Source: Gammaproteobacteria bacterium (GTDB taxonomy: Bacteria; Pseudomonadota; Gammaproteobacteria; UBA4575). Taken from it: DNA of 64,000 nucleotides. The stretch lies in contig WTFY01000003.1 in the NCBI GenBank assembly GCA_011523795.1, forward strand, positions 307,702 through 371,701. The letters run 5' to 3'. How positions within the stretch are numbered: position 1 is the stretch's first letter; the number at the start of each line of letters is the position of its first letter. Positions 27,553-37,472 of the stretch are shown in pieces. The notes under the pieces are model-generated. The model searched no databases. It was not told the DNA's origin and saw only the letters and a program-made list of their open reading frames with translations. The translations under genes and the position numbers were made by a program.

Positions 27553-28290
27553 TCATGCCATGTACAGGCCGCCATTGACGTGGACCGTCTCTCCCGTAAT
27601 GTATCCTGCCTCAGCAGAAACCAGGAAACTGACGACATGCGCGACCTCATCTGTGCTGCCGATACGGCCCAGGGGAATCTTTTCGACGAGCTTCGCCTGC
27701 TGGCTTTCGCCGAGTTTTGCAGTCATGTCCGTTTCGATAAAACCCGGTGCAACGGCATTCACCGTGATCCCTCTCGAAGCCACCTCCAAAGCAAGAGATT
27801 TCGTAAAGCCCACTACTCCCGCCTTTGCAGCAACATAATTGGCCTGACCCGCATTGCCGGAGAAAGCCGTGACCGAAGTAATGTTCACGACACGCCCGCC
27901 CCGCATTTTTAGCATGTCTCTCAGGCATGCACGTGTCAGCCTGTAGGCGGATGACAGGTTCGTGTCAATCACGGCATCCCATTCATGATCCTTCATCCGC
28001 AGCAGCAGATTGTCCCGGGTAATCGCCGCATTATTCACCAGGACATAAGGGGCTGAATACCTGTCCCGGATTTCATCGAGCAGACTGGCAACCGAGTCGG
28101 CTTGTGTGACATCAAGCACCAGTCCCTTGCCGCTGAGGTCAGCCTGGGCAAGCCCGGAATCAATCTTTCCCGCTCCTTCATTCGTCGTGGCGGTTCCAAC
28201 CGCCACAAATCCCATGGATCCGAGTTTGTGCAAGATCGCCTTGCCGATTCCCCTGCTGGCACCAGTTACGAGCGCAACCCGGCTGTTCAT
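27553..28290 (-). CDS. fabG: 3-oxoacyl-[acyl-carrier-protein] reductase
   Basis: The 245-residue short-chain dehydrogenase reduces beta-ketoacyl-ACP with NADPH. The cofactor motif is VTGASRGIGKAI; NNAAITRDNLLLRM is the structural NNAG variant. The catalytic Ser/Tyr/Lys are in ITSVTAFSGNAGQANYVAAKAG. GFIETDMT and NGGLYMA complete the FabG pattern. It overlaps the fabD stop as ATGA, so the two are translationally coupled. Confidence 0.97.
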   Translation of the reverse strand: MNSRVALVTGASRGIGKAILHKLGSMGFVAVGTATTNEGAGKIDSGLAQADLSGKGLVLDVTQADSVASLLDEIRDRYSAPYVLVNNAAITRDNLLLRMKDHEWDAVIDTNLSSAYRLTRACLRDMLKMRGGRVVNITSVTAFSGNAGQANYVAAKAGVVGFTKSLALEVASRGITVNAVAPGFIETDMTAKLGESQQAKLVEKIPLGRIGSTDEVAHVVSFLVSAEAGYITGETVHVNGGLYMA

Positions 28291-29246
28291 GCGGGTTCCA
28301 GGGCATTCATTGCATTCAACTGCTGCAAAGTCTGGTCAAGGCTTTTGAGATCAGAGACACAGTAAGCCGGCACCGAGCGGTCTATACGCCTGCTGAAGCC
28401 GGTTAGCACCCTGCCTGGACCCAGTTCGACCAGTGCACCAATACCTTGCGAGATCATATGCTGAACTGTATCAACCCACCTTACCGGGCTGAACAGCTGT
28501 CTGTACAGGGCATCCTTGATATCGGCTTCACTGCGGTACGCCCTGACATCAGCATTCTGGATGACGGCAAACCGCGGAGCACGCATTGCGACATCCTGCA
28601 GGTATTCCCGCAACTGCACGGCAGCCGGTTTCATCAGGGTACTGTGTGACGGCACACTCAGGGGCAACGGGACACATCGCTTGGCACCCGCATCCTTGGC
28701 TGCTTCGACCGCCCGGGATACCGCGACCCGATCACCGGCTATCACGGTCTGACCGGGGGCATTGAAATTTACAGGTTCTGCCCGCTCATGCTCCTGTGTA
28801 CACTGCCTGCAAATCCGGGCCAGCACATCCACTTCCAGGCCAAGAATTGCAGCCATCGCTCCCTGGCCTTCGGGCACAGCCTCCTGCATCACACGTCCAC
28901 GGTATCTGGCCAGTGCAATGGCGGCTTCAAACTCCAGGGCCCCTGCACAGGCCAGCGCAGTATACTCGCCGAAGCTATGCCCCGCTGCAAGCAGCGGGAA
29001 GTCTGGAAATTGTGCCCGGAAGATTCTGTATACTGCCACACAGGCGCAAAGCATGACGGGCTGTGTGTTTTCCGTGCGGTTCAGGTCTGCTTCAGGACCC
29101 GAAGTAACCAGTTTCCATAGGTCCTGCTGAAGGATGTCCGAGCCCAGCTCGAAGAGCTGTCTTGCCTCAGGATATTGCTTGTCCAGGTCCCCCATCATGC
29201 CCACCGACTGTGAGCCCTGACCAGGAAAGATGTATGCGAATTCCAT
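28287..29246 (-). CDS. fabD: Malonyl-CoA:ACP transacylase
   Basis: The 319-residue enzyme loads malonate onto ACP. It begins AYIFPGQGSQSVGMMGDL, has the nucleophilic Ser in AAGHSFGEYTALACAG, the Arg in RGRVMQEAVPEGQGAMAAI, and the catalytic His in SVPSHSTLM. It heads the fab cluster here. The usual upstream partners (fabH, plsX, rpmF, yceD) are absent, and the divergent neighbour is infA. A separate promoter must lie in the 114 bp between them. Confidence 0.96.
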   Translation of the reverse strand: MEFAYIFPGQGSQSVGMMGDLDKQYPEARQLFELGSDILQQDLWKLVTSGPEADLNRTENTQPVMLCACVAVYRIFRAQFPDFPLLAAGHSFGEYTALACAGALEFEAAIALARYRGRVMQEAVPEGQGAMAAILGLEVDVLARICRQCTQEHERAEPVNFNAPGQTVIAGDRVAVSRAVEAAKDAGAKRCVPLPLSVPSHSTLMKPAAVQLREYLQDVAMRAPRFAVIQNADVRAYRSEADIKDALYRQLFSPVRWVDTVQHMISQGIGALVELGPGRVLTGFSRRIDRSVPAYCVSDLKSLDQTLQQLNAMNALEPA

Positions 29247-29300
29247 AGCACTGTTTAGGAAGGAACCTGTTCCGGCATTGTACTAAAATACGCGCAGCCC

Positions 29301-29328
29301 TTGTTTTATTTTTTCGTTTCACGATAAT
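29301..29328 (+). promoter_or_regulatory. Possible infA promoter
   Basis: TTGTTT (29301-29306) and GATAAT (29323-29328) are separated by 16 bp. They place the transcript start about 25 nt before the infA ATG. An AAGGAG ribosome binding site lies at 29351-29356. The boxes match consensus only moderately. Confidence 0.35.
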
Positions 29329-29360
29329 GAGCACCACCTACAAACTTCCCAAGGAGCAGC

Positions 29361-29579
29361 ATGGCGAAAGAAGATCATATTGAAATGGAAGGCACTGTGA
29401 TTGAAACCCTGCCCAATACAATGTTTCGGGTCGAACTGGAAAATGGCCATATAGTGACAGCGCATATTTCAGGTCGAATGCGAAAGCACTACATCAAGAT
29501 TCTGACGGGCGACAGGGTTACTGTAGAAATGACTCCATATGATCTTAGCAAGGGAAGAATCACATACAGGGGAAAATAA
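29361..29579 (+). CDS. infA: Translation initiation factor IF-1
   Basis: The 72-residue OB-fold protein occupies the ribosomal A site during initiation. The sequence [21 protein letters not shown] ... [33 protein letters not shown] is near-invariant in proteobacteria. AAGGAG lies just upstream. It converges with clpA, the common gammaproteobacterial arrangement clpS-clpA/infA. Confidence 0.99.
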   Translation: MAKEDHIEMEGTVIETLPNTMFRVELENGHIVTAHISGRMRKHYIKILTGDRVTVEMTPYDLSKGRITYRGK

Positions 29580-29598
29580 TCCGGCCAATACTACAAGA

Positions 29599-31860
29599 TC
29601 AATTCAGCACCCTGTCCAGGTATTCGATTTCCAGCCCATCCTCGCAAGCGCGCACGACCACTTTCCCGCCATTTTCCAGGCATCCAAACAGTATTTCCTC
29701 GGCAAGAGGCTTCTTGACATGCTCCTGTATGATGCGCTCCATGGGACGTGCTCCCATCTTGGCATCGTATCCCATGCCCGCAATCCATTCCTTTGCGGCC
29801 GGTTCAACACGAATCTCAATCTTCTTGGCTTCCAGCTGGGCTTCCAGCTGGGCAATGAACTTGTCCACGATGTGCATCACCGTTTCCCTGTCCAGTGCTT
29901 TGAACTGGATGATTGCATCCAGACGGTTCCTGAATTCCGGTGTAAAGGTGCGCTTGATAATTTCCATGCCGTCTGCCTGGTGGTTCTGGATCGTGAAACC
30001 CATGCTTGCCCGGCTCATCTCTACGGCACCGGCATTGGTCGTCATGATCAGGGCGACATTGCGGAAATCCACCTTTCTGCCGTTTGTATCCGTCAGTAAA
30101 CCATGGTCCATCACCTGCAGTAACAGATTGAATACGTCCATGTGTGCCTTTTCTATCTCGTCCAGAAGCAATACGCAGTGGGGAGACTTCAGCACGGCAT
30201 CAGTCAAGAGGCCACCCTGATCAAAACCCACATAGCCAGGAGGGGCTCCGATCAGGCGTGAAACAGTATGGCGTTCCATGTACTCGGACATGTCAAACCG
30301 CAACAGTTCAACCCCCAGAATCATTGACAGCTGCCTCGCAACTTCAGTTTTGCCTACACCCGTCGGTCCCGTGAAAAGAAAGCAGCCTATGGGTTTGTTC
30401 TCATTCCCGATTCCAGAGCGTGACATTTTGATTGCAGTAGACAGTGAATCTATTGCAGCATCCTGCCCGAATATAACGAGCTTCAGATTACGTCCCAAAT
30501 TCTTGAGCACTTCTGTATCACTCGACGTTACGTGCTTGGAAGGTATACGGGCTATTTTGGAAACAATATCCTCTATCTGCCTGATAGTTATTGTTTTCTT
30601 ACGATCAGACTTTGACTTTAGATTCATGTTGGCACCGGCCTCGTCAATCACATCGATGGCCTTGTCAGGCAAATGCCGATCATTGATGTATTTGGACGCC
30701 AGTTCCGCAGCCGCACGCAATGCCTTCTCTGCATAACGGACCCCATGGTGCTTCTCAAAGTGGCTTCGCAGGCCTTTCAGAATCCGATAGGTTTCCTCGA
30801 CGCTGGGTTCTTCGATATCAATGGTCTGAAACCGCCTTGCCAGCGCACGGTCCTTTTCAAACACACCCCGGAATTCCTGGTATGTCGTCGAACCGATACA
30901 CTTCAGCTCACCAGAACCCAGCATGGGTTTTATGAGGTTTGAAGCATCCATGACCCCCCCAGATGCGGAGCCGGCACCGATCACGGTATGGATTTCATCA
31001 ATAAAAAGGATAGCGTGCTGTTCTTCCTTCAGTTGCTGCAAAACACCTTTCAGGCGTTTTTCAAAATCACCACGGTATTTCGTGCCTGCAACCAGGCCTC
31101 CCAGGTCCAGCGCATAGATCGTATAGCCCTTGAGGATATCGGGAACCTCCCGGTCCACAATTTTTTTTGCCAGACCTTCGACAATTGCGGTCTTCCCCAC
31201 ACCCGCTTCGCCGACCATGAGGGGATTGTTTTTCCTGCGTCGGCACAAAATCTGGATAGTGCGCTCGATTTCGTTTTTCCGGCCAATCAGCGGGTCAATT
31301 TTTCCTTCATCCGCAAGCTTGTTCAGATTAATGGCATAGCAATCAAGCGGTCTCGGGCTTTGCGCATCCCTCTGCTGCCCGGACTCGCTCTCTATCCGGG
31401 CATCACCATCGGATTCAGATACAACCTTGGAGATGCCATGGGCGATATAATTCACCACATCCAGACGCGCCACGTCATGCTGGCCAAGGAGGTATACGGC
31501 ATGCGATTCCTGTTCGCTGAATATGGCAACGAGCACATTCGCGCCGGTGACCTCAGCTTCCTTTCTCCCGGATGACTGCACATGGAATACTGCACGCTGC
31601 AGCACGCGCTGGAACCCCAGGGTGGACTGCGTATCACGGTCATCCCCTTCAGGCAGCAATGGCGTGTTGCTGTGAATGAACTCGGTGAGTTCACGGGCAA
31701 GTCTCGGCAGGTCCGTCCCGCAGGCGCGCAGCACATCTGCCGCGGTCGGGTTCTGCGTCAGGGCAAGCAGCAGGTGCTCTACCGTCATGAATTCATGACG
31801 CCTTTCGCGCGCTTCCTTGAAGGCAAGGTTCAGTGTGAATTCAAGCTCTTTGTTCAGCAT
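29599..31860 (-). CDS. clpA: ATP-dependent Clp protease ATP-binding subunit ClpA
   Basis: The 753-residue AAA+ unfoldase feeds substrates to ClpP. It has an N-terminal Clp repeat domain (1-~150), a first AAA+ module with GEAGVGKTAIVEGL, and a second with GPTGVGKTEVARQL and the EYMERHTVSRLIGAPPGYVG pore region. The ClpP-docking loop region IGNENKP is present. Length and the absence of a ClpB-type coiled-coil insert fix it as ClpA. It follows clpS by 7 bp; clpP is not in the window. Confidence 0.97.
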   Translation of the reverse strand: MLNKELEFTLNLAFKEARERRHEFMTVEHLLLALTQNPTAADVLRACGTDLPRLARELTEFIHSNTPLLPEGDDRDTQSTLGFQRVLQRAVFHVQSSGRKEAEVTGANVLVAIFSEQESHAVYLLGQHDVARLDVVNYIAHGISKVVSESDGDARIESESGQQRDAQSPRPLDCYAINLNKLADEGKIDPLIGRKNEIERTIQILCRRRKNNPLMVGEAGVGKTAIVEGLAKKIVDREVPDILKGYTIYALDLGGLVAGTKYRGDFEKRLKGVLQQLKEEQHAILFIDEIHTVIGAGSASGGVMDASNLIKPMLGSGELKCIGSTTYQEFRGVFEKDRALARRFQTIDIEEPSVEETYRILKGLRSHFEKHHGVRYAEKALRAAAELASKYINDRHLPDKAIDVIDEAGANMNLKSKSDRKKTITIRQIEDIVSKIARIPSKHVTSSDTEVLKNLGRNLKLVIFGQDAAIDSLSTAIKMSRSGIGNENKPIGCFLFTGPTGVGKTEVARQLSMILGVELLRFDMSEYMERHTVSRLIGAPPGYVGFDQGGLLTDAVLKSPHCVLLLDEIEKAHMDVFNLLLQVMDHGLLTDTNGRKVDFRNVALIMTTNAGAVEMSRASMGFTIQNHQADGMEIIKRTFTPEFRNRLDAIIQFKALDRETVMHIVDKFIAQLEAQLEAKKIEIRVEPAAKEWIAGMGYDAKMGARPMERIIQEHVKKPLAEEILFGCLENGGKVVVRACEDGLEIEYLDRVLN

Positions 31861-31867
31861 CGCTGAG

Positions 31868-32182
31868 TTACGTCTCTTCCATGGAACACAGCAAGGGGTG
31901 ATGGTTCATGCGTGAATATTCATTGACTTGCGCAACCTTGGTCTCCGCGACTTCACGTGTATATACACCGCATACCCCCTTGCCCCGAGTATGAACGTGA
32001 AGCATGATGCGCGTCGCTTTTTCCCGGCTCATCTTGAAGAAATTCTCCAGAATATGGACTACAAACTCCATAGGGGTGTAATCATCGTTCAATAATACCA
32101 CTTTGTACATCGGCGGCGTGCGAGTCTTCGCATCCTTTACAGCCACCTTCTCATCGTGAAGAATTTGATCTTGCTCAGCCAT
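31868..32182 (-). CDS. clpS: ClpA adaptor protein ClpS
   Basis: The ~104-residue adaptor presents N-degron substrates to ClpA. It has the [23 protein letters not shown] signature (Asn/Asp pair binding the N-terminal residue) and [21 protein letters not shown]. The ATG at 32182 is preferred; a TTG two codons earlier (32188) is also open. It is transcribed just ahead of clpA. Confidence 0.96.
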   Translation of the reverse strand: MAEQDQILHDEKVAVKDAKTRTPPMYKVVLLNDDYTPMEFVVHILENFFKMSREKATRIMLHVHTRGKGVCGVYTREVAETKVAQVNEYSRMNHHPLLCSMEET

Positions 32183-32465
32183 ACTCAAGAATCAGTATTT
32201 TCTACCGTAGATAGTATAACCGGTGTCTTCGCAAAGCGGATAGCAGCCTGGATGATACACCCGCCTGCCCAAACCAGGGCAATTGCACTTTTCCCACACG
32301 GCGGGGAGTCATCGAGCCTGAATGCACGGGTACGAACAGGTGCTCGTGGAAATATCGCTCCATGCCGGATTCGGTCATGGCAAGGATCCCTGCAGGCTAC
32401 ATAAAAACACTTTTTATTATATAGTTACGCAAGCATATGATGAGCCCATCGAGTACATTGTATCC

Positions 32466-32924
32466 ATGAACTGGCAGCCCCATGTTACCGTTGCTGCCGT
32501 CATCGAGCGCGAACACAAATTTCTCCTGGTTCAGGAGCGGGTGGATGAACATACGGTGTTCAATCAGCCTGCCGGACATTGGGAACAGGGCGAGACACTG
32601 ATCGAGGCGGTCCGGCGGGAAACCCTGGAAGAGACCGGCTGGGAATTTTATCCGGATGCCCTGGTAGGGGTTTACTGCTGGAAACATCCGCACAAGGACG
32701 AAACCTACTTGAGATTTACACTGTGCGGACAGTGCAGTGAGGAACGTATCAGTGATGAACTTGATGCCGGAATCCTGCAGGCGTGCTGGTGCAGTGCTGA
32801 CTCGATCCTGTCACTGCCGGAACACAAGCTCAGAAGCACCATGGTCACTCACAGCCTGCAAGACTACCTCGATGGCAAGCGTTACGGACTGGACCTGATC
32901 CGAACGATTCACCAGCACTGGTAA
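32466..32924 (+). CDS. nudJ: NUDIX hydrolase (NudJ-like)
   Basis: The 152-residue pyrophosphohydrolase carries the Nudix box GHWEQGETLIEAVRRETLEETGWE (residues ~38-60). Its start, MNWQPHVTVAAVIEREHKFLLVQE, matches the NudJ branch found upstream of mnmA. A longer open frame from 32322 adds 48 residues that look non-coding; the ATG at 32466 gives the family length. The gene is followed 21 bp later by mnmA. Characterised NudJ hydrolyses thiamine pyrophosphate-type and nucleoside phosphates; the substrate here is inferred. Confidence 0.88.
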   Translation: MNWQPHVTVAAVIEREHKFLLVQERVDEHTVFNQPAGHWEQGETLIEAVRRETLEETGWEFYPDALVGVYCWKHPHKDETYLRFTLCGQCSEERISDELDAGILQACWCSADSILSLPEHKLRSTMVTHSLQDYLDGKRYGLDLIRTIHQHW

Positions 32925-32945
32925 TCCCGGATTCATGGGAGGGCA

Positions 32946-34034
32946 ATGAACTTGACCAAGGTGATCGTCGGCATGTCAGGGGGAGTGGACTCATCCGTCG
33001 CAGCGTGGTTGCTGAACAGACAGGGCTTTCAGGTTGAAGGCCTGTTCATGAAAAACTGGGAAGAGGACGATGAGGATGAATATTGTGCAGCCGCGGCAGA
33101 CCTCGCGGATGCACAGCAGGTGTGCAGCGTGCTCGACATCCCTTTGCACACTGTCAATTTCTCAAGCGAATACTGGGATCGAGTCTTCCATTACCTGCTG
33201 AGGGAATACCGGGCGGGACGCACGCCAAACCCGGACGTGATCTGCAACCGCGAAATAAAATTCAGGGCCTTTCTGGACTATGCGCTGAACCTCGACACGG
33301 ACTACATTGCAACCGGGCACTATGTCCGGTGTGAAACCGCCTCAAAACCTTTCTGCCTGAAAAAAGCGAATGACCACGATAAAGACCAGAGTTACTTCCT
33401 GCACACGCTACATCAAGGGCAGCTTGAAAAATCACTGTTCCCCCTTGGAGAGATGAAAAAGCCGGAAGTTCGAAACATTGCCAGACGACAGGGTCTCAGG
33501 GTACACGACAAGAAAGACAGTACCGGGATATGCTTTATCGGTGAAAGAAAATTCAGGGATTTTCTGAAAACATACATCCCGCCCAGGCCAGGTCCAATAC
33601 TGACCAGTGACGGAGACCTCGTGGGTGAGCATGAAGGCGTGGTGTTTTATACCATTGGCCAGCGACAGGGACTTGGAATCGGGGGGCTGGCGGACCAGCC
33701 TGAAGGGCCTTGGTATGTGGTTGACAAGGACCTGCGTGCCAATAGCCTGATCGTGGCACAGGGCAAGCAGCATGAAGCGTTGTTTCATTCGACTATCCTG
33801 ACAAGAAGCATCCACTGGATTGCGGGCTCACCTCCCGGCAACATGGAGAACCTGAAAGCCAAAATCCGCTACAGGCAGCCTGACCAGGACTGTACGCTTG
33901 GCCCTTACGACGGTACTTACCATGAAATTGCCTTCGCAAATCCCCAGTGGGCCGTAGCGCCTGGACAGAGCGTGGTATTCTACAGGCAGGATGCGTGCCT
34001 TGGAGGAGGCATAATCGAGGCGCGCAAACGCTGA
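32946..34034 (+). CDS. mnmA: tRNA-specific 2-thiouridylase
   Basis: The 362-residue enzyme installs the 2-thio group on wobble U34 of tRNA-Lys, -Glu and -Gln. It has the PP-loop GMSGGVDSSVAAWLL, the first catalytic Cys in NPDVICNREIKF, and the second in STGICFIGERKF, with FYTIGQRQGLGIGG. A GGGAGGG ribosome binding site is present. The order nudix-mnmA-hflD is conserved in gammaproteobacteria. Confidence 0.97.
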   Translation: MNLTKVIVGMSGGVDSSVAAWLLNRQGFQVEGLFMKNWEEDDEDEYCAAAADLADAQQVCSVLDIPLHTVNFSSEYWDRVFHYLLREYRAGRTPNPDVICNREIKFRAFLDYALNLDTDYIATGHYVRCETASKPFCLKKANDHDKDQSYFLHTLHQGQLEKSLFPLGEMKKPEVRNIARRQGLRVHDKKDSTGICFIGERKFRDFLKTYIPPRPGPILTSDGDLVGEHEGVVFYTIGQRQGLGIGGLADQPEGPWYVVDKDLRANSLIVAQGKQHEALFHSTILTRSIHWIAGSPPGNMENLKAKIRYRQPDQDCTLGPYDGTYHEIAFANPQWAVAPGQSVVFYRQDACLGGGIIEARKR

Positions 34035-34058
34035 ATTCCGGGATGCCAGCCGTTCCCT

Positions 34059-34682
34059 ATGTTTAACGTGACGACCGATCAGACGATTGCCCTTGCCGGC
34101 CTGTATCAGGCACTGGCCCTCGTGCAGCAGCTTGCCTGGCAGGGCAGTTCCGATGACCCCTGCCTGGCACCCTCTCTTGCAAGTGTCCTGAAAATTGATA
34201 CGGAAAAATTCATGGACACCTACGAATTGCCTCGCAATATCCAGCTTGGCCTGCAAACGCTCAGGGAAACTCTGGAAAACCGCAAAGATCCTCGCTCGAT
34301 CGAGCGTAACCGCCATGCGATCAGCCTCATATACCTGGAAAGCAGACTGCAAACCGATGCACAGACTGTTACTGCCCTGCGCAATGATATCGAGCATGTT
34401 TCAGCCCTGCATGCCAGCAGGGATGAATCCTTGACCGCCCTGGCACATGACCTTGCCAGGCTGTATCAAACCCACATCAGCCCACTGGGACCTAAAATCA
34501 TCATCGAAGGTGACCCCGAGTACTTAAAGCTGGAAAATTGTGCAGACATGATCCGCGCCTTGCTGCTGGCAGGCATTCGGGCTGTTGTTCTCTGGCGTCA
34601 AGCCAGGGGGAAACGCCTGGCTTTGCTGTTTGGCCGTTCCTCGATCCTCAGCAACATTGCCATTCTGAGACAGGACGGTTAG
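34059..34682 (+). CDS. hflD: High frequency lysogenization protein HflD homologue
   Basis: The 207-residue, mostly helical protein matches HflD by size, position directly after mnmA, and segments such as TIALAGLYQALALVQQLAWQG near the start and IIIEGDPEYLKLENCADMIRALLLAGIRAVVLWRQ near the end. HflD is a peripheral inner-membrane protein known for binding lambda CII; its housekeeping role is unclear. In many relatives purB follows at once, but here acnA and fumC intervene. Confidence 0.92.
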   Translation: MFNVTTDQTIALAGLYQALALVQQLAWQGSSDDPCLAPSLASVLKIDTEKFMDTYELPRNIQLGLQTLRETLENRKDPRSIERNRHAISLIYLESRLQTDAQTVTALRNDIEHVSALHASRDESLTALAHDLARLYQTHISPLGPKIIIEGDPEYLKLENCADMIRALLLAGIRAVVLWRQARGKRLALLFGRSSILSNIAILRQDG

Positions 34683-34786
34683 TGTTCGGTTATCACTTGA
34701 AGGTAGTTACCTGCAGCACTCGATTGCCAGATAATTGTCGCCCCTGAAGCCTTCACCCATTCATTCTGATTGCATAAGGAGCCCGC

Positions 34787-37447
34787 ATGAACAACAGTTT
34801 TGACACCCGGTCCAGCTTGAACGTGCATGGGAAAAGCTATGAAATTTTTGATGTCAGCAGGCTGGCCGGGTCCGAGCGCCTGCCCTATTCATTCAAGATC
34901 TTGCTGGAAAATCTTCTTCGCCACGAAGATGGGATCACGGTAACGACGAAAGACATCGAGGCCGTTTTACACTGGAAGGCCAGCTCCGAGCCTGGGAATG
35001 AAATCGCATTCCGGCCTGCCCGCGTACTGATGCAGGATTTTACCGGGGTACCTGCTGTAGTGGACCTTGCTGCCATGCGCGATGCCATGCAGCGGCTCGG
35101 TGGAGAGCCAGGCAAAATCAACCCCTTGCAACCTGCAGAACTGGTCATTGACCACTCTGTCCAGGTAGATCATTTCGGTTCAGACCAGGCGTTGAGCCTG
35201 AATGCCGCGCTGGAATTCGCACGCAACAGGGAACGTTACAACTTCCTGAAATGGGGTCAAAACGCATTTTCAAACTTCAAGGTCATTCCGCCTGACAGGG
35301 GCATTGTGCACCAGGTAAACCTTGAATATCTTGCACGTGTCATTTTCTCCAAGCAGGTGGAAGGCAAGCTGCAGGCATACCCGGACACAGTGGTAGGCAC
35401 AGACTCACACACCACCATGATCAATGGCGTCGGCGTGCTTGGATGGGGGGTGGGAGGTATAGAGGCAGAAGCCTCCATGCTTGACCAGCCAATCTCCATG
35501 CTGCTTCCCAAGGTGGTCGGCTTCAGGCTGGATGGACATCTCCCGGAGGGCTCCACCGCGACAGACCTCGTTCTGGTAGTGGTGGAAATGCTGCGCAAAC
35601 ACGGAGTGGTTGGAAAGTTCGTAGAGTTTTATGGAGATGGACTGGACGAACTGCCTTTGGCAGACCGGGCGACCATTGCCAACATGGCACCTGAATACGG
35701 AGCCACATGCGGGATATTCCCTATCGACAGGGAGACGATCCGTTATCTGACGCTGACCGGACGTGATAGCGAGCAGGTTGCACTGGTCGAAGCCTACGCA
35801 CAATCCACCGGAATGTGGCGTGGACCTTCATCTGAAGCGGCCGAGTATAGCGAACATATCCATCTGGACCTGAACGAGGTGCTGCCCAGCCTTGCCGGGC
35901 CCAGACGCCCGCAGGACCGCGTTGCGCTCAAAGATGCCAAATCCGCATTCCTGCGGGACCGCCAGGTCATGGAAGAAGAACGCAATGTAGCCAGTCAGGG
36001 CAGTACAGAAATTGAAATTGATGGCAGGAAATGTACGCTGGCAGATGGTTCGGTAGTGATTGCTGCCATCACTTCCTGTACCAACACCTCCAACCCCGGC
36101 GTGATGCTCGGTGCAGGGCTGGTAGCCAGGAAAGCCGTGCAGCGGGGTCTGGAAGTAAAGCCCTGGGTCAAGACATCACTTGCGCCAGGTTCACGGGTTG
36201 TCACCGAATACCTGGAGAATGCAGGAGTAATGAAGGATCTCGAAAAACTCGGTTTCCATAATGTTGGCTATGGCTGCACAACCTGTATTGGCAACTCCGG
36301 GCCGCTTCCCGAGCCGGTAGCCAACGCAATCCAGGACTGCAACCTGTTCACCGCATCGGTGCTGTCCGGAAATCGAAATTTTGAAGGCCGTGTGCATGCC
36401 CTGGTTCGTATGAACTATCTGGCTTCTCCGCCACTGGTCGTTGTTTATGCCATTGCAGGGCGCATGGATGTCGATTTATACAATGAGCCCCTTGCGACAG
36501 ATCCGGAGGGTAATCCGGTCTTTCTCAAAGAGATCTGGCCCAGCCAGCAGGAAATTGCTCATGCAGTCAGGGATTTCCTCTCAACAGAACAATACCTTCG
36601 TGTCTACGACGACATCTACAACGGCGAAAATAACTGGAATTCGCTGGCTGCCGATCGCAGCCAGTTCTTTTCCTGGCAGGACTCATCCTACATTGCCAGT
36701 CCTCCATATTTTGAAGGCATGGGGAAAACGGTTGAAGAGATCACTGATATCCAAGACGCACGTGTGCTGGCGCATCTGGGGGACTCCGTCACCACGGACC
36801 ATATATCGCCAGCAGGCGCAATCGCCCCGGACAGTCCGGCGGGACTATACCTGCAGAACCAGGGAGTGACCCCTGCTGATTTCAATTCCTACGGGTCTCG
36901 GCGGGGTAATCACCACGTCATGATGCGGGGCACATTTGCAAACATACGTTTGCGAAACAAGCTCGTTCCCGGCTCAGAGGGAGGTGTCACTTTGCATATG
37001 CCCTCCGGAGAACAGGCCTCGATCTACGAGGCCGCCATGCGCTACAGGCAAGAAGGTACCCCGGTCATTATCCTGGCAGGCAAGGAATACGGGTGCGGGT
37101 CGTCCAGGGACTGGGCAGCCAAGGGACCAAACCTGCTGGGCGTAAGAGCGGTGATTGCCGAAAGCTACGAAAGAATCCACAGGTCAAACCTGGTGGGCAT
37201 GGGTGTGCTGCCATTACAGTATGAACCTGGTGAAAATGCGGAGAGCCTCGGACTGACCGGCATGGAGCGATACAGCATAAGCGGCCTGCAAAACGGTTCA
37301 GCCAGGCAGGTCACTGTCACCGTGTCCTGTGACGACGGTGCAAATAGGACTTTCCAGACGATCGTGCGTATCGATACCCCGCAAGAGATCGAGTACTACC
37401 GCAATGGAGGCATACTGCACTACGTGCTACGCCAGTTGGCGGCCTGA
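34787..37447 (+). CDS. acnA: Aconitate hydratase A
   Basis: The 886-residue [4Fe-4S] enzyme interconverts citrate and isocitrate. Cluster-ligand cysteines are in ITSCTNTSNPGVM and GYGCTTCIGNSGPL. Substrate-site motifs include VVGTDSHTTMINGVGVLGWGVGGIEAEASM, YGSRRGNHHVMMRGTFANIR and GKEYGCGSSRDWAAKGP. Length and the TSLAPGSRVVTEYL region identify the AcnA/IRP1 branch rather than AcnB. An AAGGAG ribosome binding site precedes the ATG. It converges with fumC, 25 bp between stops. Confidence 0.98.
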   Translation: MNNSFDTRSSLNVHGKSYEIFDVSRLAGSERLPYSFKILLENLLRHEDGITVTTKDIEAVLHWKASSEPGNEIAFRPARVLMQDFTGVPAVVDLAAMRDAMQRLGGEPGKINPLQPAELVIDHSVQVDHFGSDQALSLNAALEFARNRERYNFLKWGQNAFSNFKVIPPDRGIVHQVNLEYLARVIFSKQVEGKLQAYPDTVVGTDSHTTMINGVGVLGWGVGGIEAEASMLDQPISMLLPKVVGFRLDGHLPEGSTATDLVLVVVEMLRKHGVVGKFVEFYGDGLDELPLADRATIANMAPEYGATCGIFPIDRETIRYLTLTGRDSEQVALVEAYAQSTGMWRGPSSEAAEYSEHIHLDLNEVLPSLAGPRRPQDRVALKDAKSAFLRDRQVMEEERNVASQGSTEIEIDGRKCTLADGSVVIAAITSCTNTSNPGVMLGAGLVARKAVQRGLEVKPWVKTSLAPGSRVVTEYLENAGVMKDLEKLGFHNVGYGCTTCIGNSGPLPEPVANAIQDCNLFTASVLSGNRNFEGRVHALVRMNYLASPPLVVVYAIAGRMDVDLYNEPLATDPEGNPVFLKEIWPSQQEIAHAVRDFLSTEQYLRVYDDIYNGENNWNSLAADRSQFFSWQDSSYIASPPYFEGMGKTVEEITDIQDARVLAHLGDSVTTDHISPAGAIAPDSPAGLYLQNQGVTPADFNSYGSRRGNHHVMMRGTFANIRLRNKLVPGSEGGVTLHMPSGEQASIYEAAMRYRQEGTPVIILAGKEYGCGSSRDWAAKGPNLLGVRAVIAESYERIHRSNLVGMGVLPLQYEPGENAESLGLTGMERYSISGLQNGSARQVTVTVSCDDGANRTFQTIVRIDTPQEIEYYRNGGILHYVLRQLAA

Positions 37448-37472
37448 ATTCACGGTCGATGCCTGGCAGGGC